Of a DNA stretch of 64,000 bases, positions 35,552 through 45,515 are shown piece by piece (the stretch's first letter is position 1; each line of letters begins with the position of its first letter). The notes under the pieces were generated by a model. That model was not told the origin of the DNA, searched no databases, and was given only the letters and a program-made list of their open reading frames with translations. The position numbers were made by a program, and so were the translations under genes. The DNA lies in the NCBI RefSeq assembly GCF_003670275.1, contig NZ_QXJF01000006.1, positions 62,001 through 126,000 of the forward strand, given 5' to 3'. Source of the DNA: Helicobacter labetoulli. Lineage in GTDB: Bacteria > Campylobacterota > Campylobacteria > Campylobacterales > Helicobacteraceae.

Positions 35552-36358
35552 TCCGCTTAGATCTTTGTAAAAGTGGATTGCTTTTGCATTGTGTTGCTCT
35601 AAAAAATGTGTGAGGGCGTTTTTTTGGTCATAGCCTATTTCACACAACAAAAAAGCTTTGCGATTTTTAGCCTCTACAATCAAGGCTTTGAGTATATCTA
35701 GCCCATCTTTTCCGCCAAAAAGGGCAATGTTAGGCTCATAAGTCAAAGGCTGACTGATAGGATAATCATCGCAAATATAAGGTGGATTGCTGATGATGAG
35801 TTCAATATCTTGCCACGAGCTTGGGAGTAAGGAGCAGTGTTTAAGCGTGATGTTAGAATCTGGGGCAAGGGAGTGAATATTTTTTTGCGTAACTTCTAGG
35901 GCTTTTTGGCTAATATCAGTGGCAAAAAAGCGACATTGTGGGTGCAAAAGTGAAAGCGTAATGCTTAAGATACCCGAGCCTATGCCGACTTCGGCAATGG
36001 ATTCTATATTATGCCTTGTTATAATTTCACTCGCTTTTTGGATAAGAATCTCACTCTCCGGTCGTGGAATCAGCACAGAATCATTGACATAAAAAGTATG
36101 CTCATAAAAGCTTGCACTTTGGGTAATGTATTCAATAGGTTTGCCCTTGGTTCGCTCATCAACAAGGGCGAGAAAATGCTCTGTTTGAGTAAGATTCACA
36201 TTTTGTTTATTATGTGTGTGGAGATATACGCGACTAACTTGCAGCACAAAGCTAAGTAAAATTTCACTCTCAAATCGCGGTTTGAGCTGCAAAGATTCTG
36301 CTACTTGTGAGAGTTTTAAAATAGCAGAATCTAAGAGTGTATCAATGGTGTGGGTCAT
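35522..36358 (-). CDS. prmC: Peptide-chain-release-factor glutamine N5-methyltransferase
   Basis: Methylates the GGQ Gln of release factors RF1 and RF2. The SAM motif EVGIGSGILSITL and the catalytic ISNPPYICDDY are present, after a helical N-terminal domain that ends in the PRPESEILI segment typical of PrmC. I use ATG 36358 (MTHTID); the frame extends to a TTG at 36364. It overlaps the end of the M48 protease gene by 17 bp, so the two are co-transcribed. Confidence 0.93.
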   Translation of the reverse strand: MTHTIDTLLDSAILKLSQVAESLQLKPRFESEILLSFVLQVSRVYLHTHNKQNVNLTQTEHFLALVDERTKGKPIEYITQSASFYEHTFYVNDSVLIPRPESEILIQKASEIITRHNIESIAEVGIGSGILSITLSLLHPQCRFFATDISQKALEVTQKNIHSLAPDSNITLKHCSLLPSSWQDIELIISNPPYICDDYPISQPLTYEPNIALFGGKDGLDILKALIVEAKNRKAFLLCEIGYDQKNALTHFLEQHNAKAIHFYKDLSGLDRGFWCRF

Positions 36359-37562
36359 AATCAAGAGCTTTTAATCTTTGTAAAAGTGGTGGGTGAGTGT
36401 AATAGAAAAAGATGTATGCTGGGTGGGAGCTTGGGAAGCTTTTATTTTCATTCACTAATCGCACAAGTGCGTTAGCAAGGCAATTTTTGCTTGAGAGACT
36501 AGCACCAAACTCATCAGCCTTATACTCCGCTTTGCGACTAAAATATCCCATAATAGGCAAAAAGAAAAAGCCAACCACAGGTGAGATAAGTAGCATAATA
36601 AGCAATACTCCAGCTCCATTTTGCACTAAGCCCAATGTGCTAAAAAGGCTTTCTGGCAGATGCCCCACGATGAAAAATAGCACAAAAAGCATACACGCCA
36701 TAAGAATGATATTTTTGAAAATATCTTTATGCTTAAAATGTCCTAGCTCGTGTCCAAGTATGGCTATAAGCCCATCGGCACTGATTTTATCAAGCAGTGT
36801 ATCAAACAGCACTACGCGTTTGCTTTTGCCAAGTCCGCCAAAATACGCATTAAGCCGTCCATCTCGCCTAGAAGCGTCAATGATAAATATGCCATTGCTC
36901 TTAAAGCCAATGCTATTCATTAAAGATTCTATGCGGGATTTGAGATTCTCATCATTAAGCGGAGTGAATTTATTAAACAACGGGGCGATGAGTGTGGGAT
37001 AGATGAGATTTGCCAAAATCACAACACCAAGCAAAGCTACAAAGCCTACAAGCCACCATAAAGCGATATTTTCAATGATAAGCACAAGCAAACAAATAAT
37101 AATGCCCCCAATCACCACGCTTAAAACTAGACTTTTAAGTGTATCAATGACAAAGAGACTAGGCGTTTGCTTAGAAAACCCAAACTTCTTATCAAGGAAG
37201 AATGTTTTATAAATTGCAAAAGGTAGCTCAATGATACTTCCAATTATCACAAAAGCTAAGACAAGGGCAATTTCCTGCCACATAGATGAAAATCCACTAA
37301 GTATATGTTCAAGCCATAGTGATAAAAATTTTAGTCCAAAGACAGCCCATAGACTAAAGGTGAGAATCTCAAAAAGATGTGTAAAAATATCTAATCGCAA
37401 TGAGGCGATGGCATAATCCCCGGCTTGCTTATAGTCTTCAGATTCAAGCAAGATAGCAGGTTTGTGTAACTCTAGCTTAATATGTTTAATTTGTAAAAAT
37501 GCTAGAATAATGCCTGGCAGGGCATAAAGACAGATAAATAAACAAATAAAAGCAATAAGCAT
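36342..37562 (-). CDS. M48-family (CAAX/Ste24-type) zinc metalloprotease
   Basis: A 406-residue inner-membrane protease. The zinc motif HELGH (ILGHELGHFKHKD) is about two-thirds along, with the third ligand in EYKADEFGA, and FFYYTHPPLLQRL near the end, as in Ste24-type enzymes. About seven hydrophobic helices are seen. Bacterial members take part in membrane protein quality control. The start at 37562 (MLIAFICLF) follows AAAGGAGATTTTT. H. pylori HP0382 is the likely counterpart. Confidence 0.87.
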   Translation of the reverse strand: MLIAFICLFICLYALPGIILAFLQIKHIKLELHKPAILLESEDYKQAGDYAIASLRLDIFTHLFEILTFSLWAVFGLKFLSLWLEHILSGFSSMWQEIALVLAFVIIGSIIELPFAIYKTFFLDKKFGFSKQTPSLFVIDTLKSLVLSVVIGGIIICLLVLIIENIALWWLVGFVALLGVVILANLIYPTLIAPLFNKFTPLNDENLKSRIESLMNSIGFKSNGIFIIDASRRDGRLNAYFGGLGKSKRVVLFDTLLDKISADGLIAILGHELGHFKHKDIFKNIILMACMLFVLFFIVGHLPESLFSTLGLVQNGAGVLLIMLLISPVVGFFFLPIMGYFSRKAEYKADEFGASLSSKNCLANALVRLVNENKSFPSSHPAYIFFYYTHPPLLQRLKALDYDPHH

Positions 37563-37692
37563 AAAAATCTCCTTTGTGAAATAAACACGCACAATCATAA
37601 GTGAGAAAATACAAAAAAAGGTAAATTAACAAGCTTTTAACCACTGATTTATTATGATTGCACCAAAATTTTAAAACTAAGGCGGTTATATT

Positions 37693-39315
37693 GTGGCAGT
37701 AAAATATATTTTTGTAACAGGCGGTGTGTTAAGCTCTCTTGGCAAGGGCATTACCTCTTCATCAATAGCGACATTACTTCAACATAGTGGATTTGATGTG
37801 TCAATTTTAAAAATTGATCCCTACATCAATGTAGATCCGGGCACAATGAGTCCGCTAGAACACGGCGAAGTGTTTGTAACCTGTGATGGAGCTGAAACAG
37901 ACCTAGACATAGGGCATTATGAGCGATTTTTAAATAAAGATTTTTATAAAACAAATAATTTTACAACCGGACAAGTCTATATGTCTGTGATTGAAAAAGA
38001 ACGCAAAGGAAAATATCTAGGCAAGACTATTCAAATCGTGCCGCATATCGTTGATGAGATAAAATCGCGTATCAAACTTGCTGGAGAGGGAAGCGATTTT
38101 CTCATCGTGGAGCTTGGCGGGACGGTTGGCGATATTGAGGGTATGCCTTATCTTGAGGCGATGAGACAGATGAAGCACGAGCTAGGAAGCAAACAAGTCA
38201 TTTCCATTCACGTAACGCTCATTCCCCTTGTGCGTGCTGCTGGGGAGCTAAAGACAAAGCCTACACAGCATTCCGTCCAAGAGCTTAGACGCATAGGCAT
38301 TTCGCCGCAGATTCTCGTAGCACGATGTGAAAAGAGCCTAGATAAAGAGCTAAAAAGAAAGCTTGCAATGAGCTGTGATGTAGATGATGATAGTGTGATT
38401 GTAGCTGAAGATACGGAGAGCATTTATAAATGTCCTTTAAATTTCTTAGAAGAGGGGATTCTAACGCCTATTGCACGGCATTTGGAGCTCAAAGAATTAA
38501 AGCCAAAAATGGATAATTGGGATATGCTTGTCAAAAAAATCATCGCACCAAAATCAAGCATAACTATTGGCTTTGTGGGCAAGTATTTGAGTTTAAAAGA
38601 ATCTTATAAATCTTTGATTGAATCGCTTATCCACGCTGGAGCAAATACGGATACAAAGGTCAATATCAAGTGGATTGATAGTGAATCTTTAGAAGAGGAG
38701 CCTTCATTGCTTTATGATGTGGATTCTATTTTGGTGCCCGGTGGCTTTGGTGAGCGAGGGATTAAGGGGAAACTAGAGGCGATACGCTATGCAAGGGAGA
38801 AACAAATCCCATTTCTTGGAATCTGCCTTGGTATGCAGCTCTCACTCATTGAGTTTGCAAGGAATGTGCTTGGGATTAAGGAGGCAGATTCTGTGGAGTT
38901 TAATCCACAGAGCAAAGAGCCTATTATATATTTAATAGAGGACTTTATTGACACGCAGGGTAACAAACAGCTTAGGACACATACCTCGCCTATGGGTGGG
39001 ACTATGCGACTAGGTGAGTATGAATGCCATATCAAAAAAGGCACAAAACTCTATGAAGCCTATGGGCAAAAAGACCTTATCAAAGAGCGTCATCGCCACA
39101 GATATGAGGCAAATCCAAAATATAGAGAGCTTTTTACTCACAATGGTATGATAATTAGCGGAGAATGTAATGGGCTTATAGAATCTATTGAGCTGGAAAA
39201 TCACCCGTGGTTTGTGGCGGTGCAGTTTCACCCTGAATTTACCTCAAGGCTGCAAAATCCAAATCCCATTATTTTGGCATTTGTCAAGCAAACACTAGCT
39301 CATAAAAAGCAATAG
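37693..39315 (+). CDS. pyrG: CTP synthase
   Basis: Makes CTP from UTP, ATP and glutamine. The amidoligase domain (1-265) opens with [20 protein letters not shown] and holds [21 protein letters not shown]; the glutaminase domain has [15 protein letters not shown] with the catalytic Cys, and [14 protein letters not shown] with the His-x-Glu. 540 residues is standard. The start is a GTG at 37693 after AAGGCGGTTATATT. It is divergent from the M48 gene and followed 22 bp later by recJ. Confidence 0.96.
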   Translation: MAVKYIFVTGGVLSSLGKGITSSSIATLLQHSGFDVSILKIDPYINVDPGTMSPLEHGEVFVTCDGAETDLDIGHYERFLNKDFYKTNNFTTGQVYMSVIEKERKGKYLGKTIQIVPHIVDEIKSRIKLAGEGSDFLIVELGGTVGDIEGMPYLEAMRQMKHELGSKQVISIHVTLIPLVRAAGELKTKPTQHSVQELRRIGISPQILVARCEKSLDKELKRKLAMSCDVDDDSVIVAEDTESIYKCPLNFLEEGILTPIARHLELKELKPKMDNWDMLVKKIIAPKSSITIGFVGKYLSLKESYKSLIESLIHAGANTDTKVNIKWIDSESLEEEPSLLYDVDSILVPGGFGERGIKGKLEAIRYAREKQIPFLGICLGMQLSLIEFARNVLGIKEADSVEFNPQSKEPIIYLIEDFIDTQGNKQLRTHTSPMGGTMRLGEYECHIKKGTKLYEAYGQKDLIKERHRHRYEANPKYRELFTHNGMIISGECNGLIESIELENHPWFVAVQFHPEFTSRLQNPNPIILAFVKQTLAHKKQ

Positions 39316-39337
39316 TGCTTAGATTTCGGTTTGCTAT

Positions 39338-40924
39338 ATGAAAAACAAGCAATATCTCACAAAACAACAGATTCTTCACATATTGCAATCTCGCGACCTT
39401 GAGTGTGGTATCCACACACTGCGAGATTTGCCAACACCACAGAGTTTAAATCATATTGAATCTGCCGCACAAATCATCTCTCAAATTATGGAAAAAAATA
39501 AGGAGATTCTTGTCGTTGGTGATTATGATGCCGATGGTGTGTGTGCGAGTGCGATTATGACTCGTTTTTTTCAGACATTGGGCTATCAACACTTTAGGCT
39601 TATTATCCCAAATCGCTTTGAAGATGGTTATGGCGTGAGTGCCGCTCTTTTAGAGAAGAACGCTCAAAATGCTGCTGTGGTTGTGAGCGTGGATAATGGC
39701 ATTACCGCTTTTTGTGCAGGAGAGTGGTGCAAGGCAAGAGATATTCCTTTTATCATTACTGATCATCACACGCCCACGCCCACACTCCCACAAGCAGATG
39801 TTATCATAAACCCTATGCTAAAAGATTCTACTTTTATACAAAAAAATATTTGTGGGGCGGTTGTGGCGTGGTATTTTTGTGGGGCGATTAAGCGTAGTCT
39901 TGGGGCAAAGATTGATATGGGAATGTTTTTAGAATACCTTGCTATTGCTACAATCGCTGATGTAATGCCGCTCAAAGGTATAAATCGCATTCTTGTAAAA
40001 AAGGGGCTAGAATCTCTTAATGCTTCTTCTAGCGTGCTTGCTACCCTTTTGCATCAAGAATATGCGAGGTTTAAAAAGCCTATAACTGCAGAAAGTCTTT
40101 CATTTGATTTTATTCCCTTGCTCAATTGTGCTGGGCGTATGGAGAGTGCAAATAAGGCTTTAGAGCTTTTGCTTTCGCCTAGTTTAGCTCACGCTGCTCA
40201 TATTTACACGGAGCTAAAAAGTCTAAATGCCAAACGCAAGGAGATTCAGCAAGACATTATCCAAAAAGCACAGGAAAAAATTATCCAAACAAATGATTTT
40301 GTATTAAGTTATGGGGAATCTTGGCACGAAGGTGTGCTTGGGATAGTGGCAGCTCAACTTGCTAGAATGTATAAAAAAAGTGCTTTTGTGTTGAGCCAAA
40401 ATGCTGATGTGCTAAAGGGGAGCGGACGAAGTTTTGGTGGGGCAAACTTGATTGCAAGTATCACGCCATTGCAACAATATTGCCTTGGTTTTGGTGGGCA
40501 TAGTGGGGCTGTGGGATTGAGTTTAGAACTTAATCAGCTTGAGGTATTTGTAGAGAAGCTACAAGAATGTATGGTGTATGAAGAAGCAAGTGATAGGGAG
40601 GCTTTTTTTACACTTGGGGCAGAGAGCATTGATAGGGAGCTTTTTAAGATTCTAGAATCTTTTGAGCCTTTTGGCGAAGGGAATCCTAAGCCTACATTTT
40701 TGCTAGAAAATCTTACCATACAAGAGATAAAGCCACTAGGCAGGGAAAATAAGCATTTTGAATATACCTTGGTAGATTCTCGTGGAGTTTGTGTAGTGGG
40801 GCTAGAGTTTTTAGCACCAACTATGCGTGAAGTGGGACAATGCCTAGATATACACGCTGAGCTTATGTGTGATTATTATAAAAACCGCATTGTTGTAAAA
40901 ATCCTTGAAGCATTTGTGAAATAG
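39338..40924 (+). CDS. recJ: Single-stranded-DNA exonuclease RecJ
   Basis: A 5'-3' ssDNA exonuclease for recombination and mismatch repair. DHH-family motifs run in order: VVGDYDADGVCASAI (about 65-79), VVSVDNGITAF, IITDHHTPTPTLP with the DHH triad, and the DHHA1 signature GSGRSFGGANLIA with GGHSGAVGLSL. Length 528 is near the short epsilonproteobacterial form. The ribosome site is weak, consistent with coupling to pyrG. Confidence 0.93.
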   Translation: MKNKQYLTKQQILHILQSRDLECGIHTLRDLPTPQSLNHIESAAQIISQIMEKNKEILVVGDYDADGVCASAIMTRFFQTLGYQHFRLIIPNRFEDGYGVSAALLEKNAQNAAVVVSVDNGITAFCAGEWCKARDIPFIITDHHTPTPTLPQADVIINPMLKDSTFIQKNICGAVVAWYFCGAIKRSLGAKIDMGMFLEYLAIATIADVMPLKGINRILVKKGLESLNASSSVLATLLHQEYARFKKPITAESLSFDFIPLLNCAGRMESANKALELLLSPSLAHAAHIYTELKSLNAKRKEIQQDIIQKAQEKIIQTNDFVLSYGESWHEGVLGIVAAQLARMYKKSAFVLSQNADVLKGSGRSFGGANLIASITPLQQYCLGFGGHSGAVGLSLELNQLEVFVEKLQECMVYEEASDREAFFTLGAESIDRELFKILESFEPFGEGNPKPTFLLENLTIQEIKPLGRENKHFEYTLVDSRGVCVVGLEFLAPTMREVGQCLDIHAELMCDYYKNRIVVKILEAFVK

Positions 40925-41027
40925 GTAATTTTATCTTTGAGTGTAGTTGTATAATAGAATCTTAGTTTTTTATAAGTTTAATGTATTACTACTATGTCGC
41001 TTTCCGTGAGCCTTGTAGATTTTGCTT

Positions 41028-41054
41028 AGGCTATGGGGATAAAGACCATAGCCT
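41028..41054 (-). terminator. Terminator-like hairpin after the amino-acid binding protein gene
   Basis: AGGCTATGG and CCATAGCCT pair perfectly over a 9-nt loop just beyond the stop at 41061 on the minus strand. The downstream bases are only A-rich, so termination strength is uncertain. Confidence 0.5.
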
Positions 41055-41060
41055 TAAGAC

Positions 41061-41888
41061 TTAGTTAGAAAAAATCACAGAATCTGCTTTTTCCTCGCCA
41101 AAAATTGGAGCAAGTGTTTTCTCATAAGCTTCTTTGATAAAGCCTTCATTTATAAGTTTGTTTATTTCCTCATCAAGCCAAGTTTTAAGCTCGGCATTAC
41201 CCTTTTTAACGGCAGGGGCAATGACATCTTCCTCACCAAGTGTTGGGATACCAACACTAAAGCCCGGATTCTCCATAGCCCACGCAAGGACAAGTGTATT
41301 ATCGTGTGCGAGTGCATCACCCCTTTTATCCTTTAATGCAAGGAAAGCTTGAGTGTTTTGCTCATATTTAAGCAGTTCAATATCTGGGTGATTTTTACTA
41401 AAATACACATCTGCAGTTGTGCCTTTATTGACAATAAGTTTTTTGCCCTTCAGGTCTTCAACACTTTGAATCTCGCCATTTGGAGAGACAACGCCAAGGG
41501 AGACCTTCATATAAGGCTTAGCAAAATCAACCGCCTCTTCACGCTCTTTAGTTTGAGTGAAGTTTGCCATAATAACATCTACTTTATTTGAGCGTAAAAA
41601 CTCAACGCGTGAAGCTGCTTCAGTCAATACAAACTCAATCTTATTTTCATCGCCAAGCAAGTCTTTAGCAAGTCTTTTTGCGATATAAATGTCAAATCCT
41701 GCATTTTTGCCATTTTCATCAACAAAGCCAAAAGGTGGCTTATCGCCAAAAACACCCACGCGCAAAACACCATTTTGCTTGATTTGCTCTATGCTGCTGG
41801 AGGCTTGAGTTTGAGCTTTGTTATCATTACACGCACTTAACCAAATAACACACACAGCAGCAAATAACGCCACAATCCATTTTTTCAT
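41061..41888 (-). CDS. Amino-acid ABC transporter substrate-binding lipoprotein
   Basis: From ATG 41888 (after AAAGGAGTAAAA) the protein begins MKKWIVALFAAVCVIWLSAC, a lipoprotein signal with lipobox LSAC (Cys 20). The mature part is a type-3 periplasmic binding fold: GVLRVGVFGDKPPFGFVD, NAGFDIYIAKRLAKDLLG, VDVIMANFTQTKEREEAVDF and the LVVNKGTTADVYFS-like second lobe. This resembles the CjaA/PEB1 group of Campylobacter that binds polar amino acids such as cysteine or aspartate/glutamate. Cognate permease and ATPase genes are not in the window. Confidence 0.88.
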   Translation of the reverse strand: MKKWIVALFAAVCVIWLSACNDNKAQTQASSSIEQIKQNGVLRVGVFGDKPPFGFVDENGKNAGFDIYIAKRLAKDLLGDENKIEFVLTEAASRVEFLRSNKVDVIMANFTQTKEREEAVDFAKPYMKVSLGVVSPNGEIQSVEDLKGKKLIVNKGTTADVYFSKNHPDIELLKYEQNTQAFLALKDKRGDALAHDNTLVLAWAMENPGFSVGIPTLGEEDVIAPAVKKGNAELKTWLDEEINKLINEGFIKEAYEKTLAPIFGEEKADSVIFSN

Positions 41889-42142
41889 TTTTACTCCTTT
41901 GGGATAATATAGGGAAGCATTGATTGTGCCACAAAACAATATAGGGGAGGTAAATATGCTGGGTAAAATACTTTGTGAAATCTATCTTTCCACAATCTTA
42001 GTCCCATAATCTCGGTTTCTAGGAATATGTGGAGTGAGATTCTATGAGAAAATCTTGTAGGCTTACTTGCAGATTTTGTAGAATCTAAAACAATTTTTGC
42101 CTATCACAAGGTGTTTGGCTCAGTTAGCTCTTATTTGAGAAT

Positions 42143-43084
42143 CTAGAGAGTTTCCTCTTGGGTAAATGCCCCATAACTCATAAGTTTATCATAGCGTTTA
42201 GAGAGATATTTGTCGTCTTGGACGATTTCTTCAAGTGATTTAAGGAAGTAAGATTCAATAGCTTTGGCTGCATTTTCCTTGTCTCTATGAGCACCAATAA
42301 GTGGCTCATCTATCACATCATCAATAAGCCCACATTTCTTAAGCTCAATAGGTGTAATCTTAAGTGCTTTTGTGGCGGATTCTATTTTTGAGGGATCATT
42401 CCATAAAATCGCCGCACAGCCTTCAGGAGAGATAACGCTAAAGACAGAATATTGCATCATCGCAAGTTTATCGGCTACAGCAATCGCTAAAGCTCCACCG
42501 CTTCCACCTTCACCGATAACAACAGCAATGGTTGGGGTTTTGAGTTTGGCAAATTCTTGGAGATTCTTAGCTATGGCTTCGCTTTGCCCACGCTCTTCAG
42601 CACCAAGTCCGGGATATGCACCTTGTGTATCTACTAGCATTAAAATAGGGATATTAAACTTTTCAGCAAGTTTTGCAGCACGCAAAGCTTTGCGATAGCC
42701 CTCTGGGCTTGGCATACCAAAATTTCTCGCTAATTTATTTTTTGTGCCGCGTCCTTTTTCTTCACCAATAACCATTGCTGTTTGTTCGCCAATCTTGCCA
42801 ATAAAGCACACAATTGCCCTGTCATCTTTAAAGTGTCTATCCCCACTAATCTCATAGGCATCTTTACAAATAAGTTCAATATAATCCATAGCATAGGGGC
42901 GGTCTGGGTGGCGAGCAAGCTGAAGCTTTTGATAATCACTTATATTTGAATATACATTAGCCACTTCTTTTTCAAGCTCTTTTTCAAGGATAAATCTTGC
43001 ATCATTATCACCACGAACAACAGCAGATTCTATATCATCTTGAAGATTCTTAATCTTTTGTTCAAAATCAAGATAAGTTGCCAT
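42143..43084 (-). CDS. accA: Acetyl-CoA carboxylase carboxyltransferase subunit alpha
   Basis: With AccD it moves CO2 from carboxybiotin to acetyl-CoA, giving malonyl-CoA. The 313 residues include [54 protein letters not shown] and [16 protein letters not shown] with the oxyanion-hole Gly pairs. It starts 8 bp after fabF in the fatty-acid operon. Confidence 0.96.
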   Translation of the reverse strand: MATYLDFEQKIKNLQDDIESAVVRGDNDARFILEKELEKEVANVYSNISDYQKLQLARHPDRPYAMDYIELICKDAYEISGDRHFKDDRAIVCFIGKIGEQTAMVIGEEKGRGTKNKLARNFGMPSPEGYRKALRAAKLAEKFNIPILMLVDTQGAYPGLGAEERGQSEAIAKNLQEFAKLKTPTIAVVIGEGGSGGALAIAVADKLAMMQYSVFSVISPEGCAAILWNDPSKIESATKALKITPIELKKCGLIDDVIDEPLIGAHRDKENAAKAIESYFLKSLEEIVQDDKYLSKRYDKLMSYGAFTQEETL

Positions 43085-43092
43085 TTTTTACC

Positions 43093-44328
43093 CTAGATTC
43101 TACCAAATATAACAACACCATTTGTGCCACCAAAGCCAAATGAGTTGCTCATCACCGCATTTACCTTTGCTTGACGTGCAGTGTTTGGGATATAATCAAG
43201 ATCGCATTCTGGATCTTTAGATTCTTGATTAATAGTTGGAGGCAAGATTCCCTCTTGCATACTCATAATAGAAATAACCGCCTCAATCGCACCCGCTGCA
43301 CCCAAACAATGTCCAATTTGTCCCTTTGTAGAACTCACAGGTGGGACAGAATCTTTGCCACCAAATGCAACTTTTAACGCCATAGTTTCATACAAATCAT
43401 TATAAGCGGTGCTTGTGCCGTGTGCATTGACATAATCTATAGAAATATTTGCCATTTTAAGTGCAGCTTTCATTGCACGCAATGCACCTTCGCCTTGAGG
43501 AGCTGGGGTTGTGATGTGGTTTGCATCGCCACTTTCGCCAAAGCCGATAAGCTCAGCATAAATCTTCGCACCGCGTTTTTTTGCACTCTCATATTCTTCT
43601 AGCACCAACGCTCCTGCACCTTCTCCCATAACAAAACCATTGCGTTCTTTATCAAATGGGCGAGAAGCTTTGAGTGGCTCATCATTCCTATCACTTAAAG
43701 CCTTCATAGCAGCAAATCCACCAATTCCCACGGGGCAGATTGAAGATTCAGAGCCGATAACAAGCATCGCATCAGCACCATTGAGCATAATAGTCTTTGC
43801 CGCTTCAATAATAGCGTGAGTTCCTGCTGCACAAGCTGTAACACTTGCGAGATTTGGACCTTTGAGTGCATATTCAATAGAGATAAATCCACCAAGCATA
43901 TTCACAAGGGCTGAAGGGATAAAAAATGGATTAATGCGTCTTGGTCCTTTTTGCTCACAGGCGATGGAGTTTTTCTCAATATTGCCTAGCCCACCAATAC
44001 CAGCGCCGGAGCTAACGCCAAATCGCTCTCCAAGCGCAGGATTAATAACGCCATTTTCAAGCAATCCACTCTCGTTCATTGCTTCTTTTGCAGCTTTTAG
44101 CCCAAGCTGAATAAAGCGGTCTGCCTTCTTTACTTCGCGAGGATCAAGGACTTCTTCAGGGTTGAAGTCTATAATTTCACCGGCAATCTTTACAGGAAAA
44201 TTTTCCACATCAAAGCAAGAAATTCTTTTAATTCCACATTTTCCCTCAACAATAGCCTTAAAAGAGTCGCTTTTATTTAAGCCTAATGAATTAATCATTC
44301 CTAGACCGGTTACCACTACGCGTCGCAT
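43093..44328 (-). CDS. fabF: 3-oxoacyl-ACP synthase II (KAS II)
   Basis: Elongates acyl-ACP with malonyl-ACP. The Cys-His-His triad appears as SVTACAAGTHAI (Cys near 165), VNAHGTSTAYND (His near 304) and GQIGHCLGAAGAIE (His near 340). The length of 411 is standard. The start ATG 44328 follows AAAGGAAAAAT. It lies between acpP and accA. Confidence 0.96.
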   Translation of the reverse strand: MRRVVVTGLGMINSLGLNKSDSFKAIVEGKCGIKRISCFDVENFPVKIAGEIIDFNPEEVLDPREVKKADRFIQLGLKAAKEAMNESGLLENGVINPALGERFGVSSGAGIGGLGNIEKNSIACEQKGPRRINPFFIPSALVNMLGGFISIEYALKGPNLASVTACAAGTHAIIEAAKTIMLNGADAMLVIGSESSICPVGIGGFAAMKALSDRNDEPLKASRPFDKERNGFVMGEGAGALVLEEYESAKKRGAKIYAELIGFGESGDANHITTPAPQGEGALRAMKAALKMANISIDYVNAHGTSTAYNDLYETMALKVAFGGKDSVPPVSSTKGQIGHCLGAAGAIEAVISIMSMQEGILPPTINQESKDPECDLDYIPNTARQAKVNAVMSNSFGFGGTNGVVIFGRI

Positions 44329-44416
44329 ATTTTTCCTTTGTAACTAAAATTGTGATTAGAATATAGAATCTAATGTCTTGTAAATCTTCACAAAAACATT
44401 AGACTTGGATGGGATG

Positions 44417-44647
44417 TTATTTATTTGCATCAATATAAGCTACAACATCATTCACGGTTTTAATTTTCTCTGCATCCTCATCAGGAATCTCAATAGAAAA
44501 CTTCTCTTCAAGAGCCATAACGAGTTCCACAACATCAAGAGAATCTGCATTCAAATCTTCAATAAAGCGAGATTCTGGTTTTACTTCATCAGCATTAACA
44601 CTAAGTTGTTCTACTACGACTGCCTTTACATCTTCAAATGTACTCAT
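44417..44647 (-). CDS. acpP: Acyl carrier protein
   Basis: Carries acyl chains on a phosphopantetheine arm. The 76-residue acidic protein has the attachment Ser in [13 protein letters not shown] (Ser 36) and typical helices. The start at 44647 ([10 protein letters not shown]) follows AAGGAGAAAAA; the longer frame to 44734 overlaps fabG and is rejected. Located between fabG and fabF. Confidence 0.97.
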   Translation of the reverse strand: MSTFEDVKAVVVEQLSVNADEVKPESRFIEDLNADSLDVVELVMALEEKFSIEIPDEDAEKIKTVNDVVAYIDANK

Positions 44648-44714
44648 TTTTTTCTCCTTAGTTTTAAACTTAAACCCCGCATTATAGCAAAGATTTGTTA
44701 AATGGCAAGTGTCT

Positions 44715-45458
44715 TTACATATAAAGCCCACCATTGACTTTTAGCACTTCACCTGTAATATATGATGAATGCTCTGAAAGCAAAAATGCCACGGCTTCAG
44801 CGACATCATTAGCCTCTCCAAAACGCGCTAGAGGAATATTTTTAAGATAAGATTCTACTGCTTCAGGCTTTAGCTCATCTGTCATATCACTTTTAATAAA
44901 GCCCGGTGTAACGCAATTAAAGCGGATATTGCGAGGCGCGCCCTCATAAGCAAAAGATTTACTCATAGCAATCATTCCGCCCTTGCTTGCTGCATAGTTT
45001 GTCTGCCCCATATTACCACGCTCACCAATAATGGAGGCAATATTAACCACACTCCCAAATCGTTGTTTGCCCATAATTTTTAAAGCTTCCCTACAGCCAA
45101 TAAAGCACGATTTGAGATTAGATTCAATCACGCTATCAAAATCACCCACACTCATACGCAAAGCAAGCTTATCATTTGTAATCCCTGCATTATTGACTAA
45201 ATAGCTTAAAGCCCCATCACTTTCCACAATAGCCTTTAGCCCAGCGACAAATTCTTCCTCAATACTTGCATCAAATTTAATCACAGCTGCCTTGCCGCCG
45301 CTAGATTCTATTTCATTTTTAAGATTATCAGCAAGTTCTGGCTTTGAGCGGTAGTTAATCCACACTTTTAGCCCATATCCTGCTAGTGTTTTGGCAATCT
45401 GTGCGCCGATGCCTTTGCTCGCTCCTGTGATAAGCACATTACTTCCATTAAATTTCAT
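44715..45458 (-). CDS. fabG: 3-oxoacyl-ACP reductase
   Basis: NADPH-dependent reductase of the elongation cycle. SDR motifs are seen: [14 protein letters not shown] (12-25), NNAGIT, catalytic Ser in [11 protein letters not shown]-x-x-x-K in YAASKGG, and [12 protein letters not shown]. Length 247 is standard. First gene of fabG-acpP-fabF-accA; the start follows AAGGAGAAAAA. Confidence 0.96.
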   Translation of the reverse strand: MKFNGSNVLITGASKGIGAQIAKTLAGYGLKVWINYRSKPELADNLKNEIESSGGKAAVIKFDASIEEEFVAGLKAIVESDGALSYLVNNAGITNDKLALRMSVGDFDSVIESNLKSCFIGCREALKIMGKQRFGSVVNIASIIGERGNMGQTNYAASKGGMIAMSKSFAYEGAPRNIRFNCVTPGFIKSDMTDELKPEAVESYLKNIPLARFGEANDVAEAVAFLLSEHSSYITGEVLKVNGGLYM

Positions 45459-45515
45459 TTTTTCTCCTTGTGTTTTTATAATAAGACAGAATCTTAGCTT
45501 ATTTTTGCTAATGCC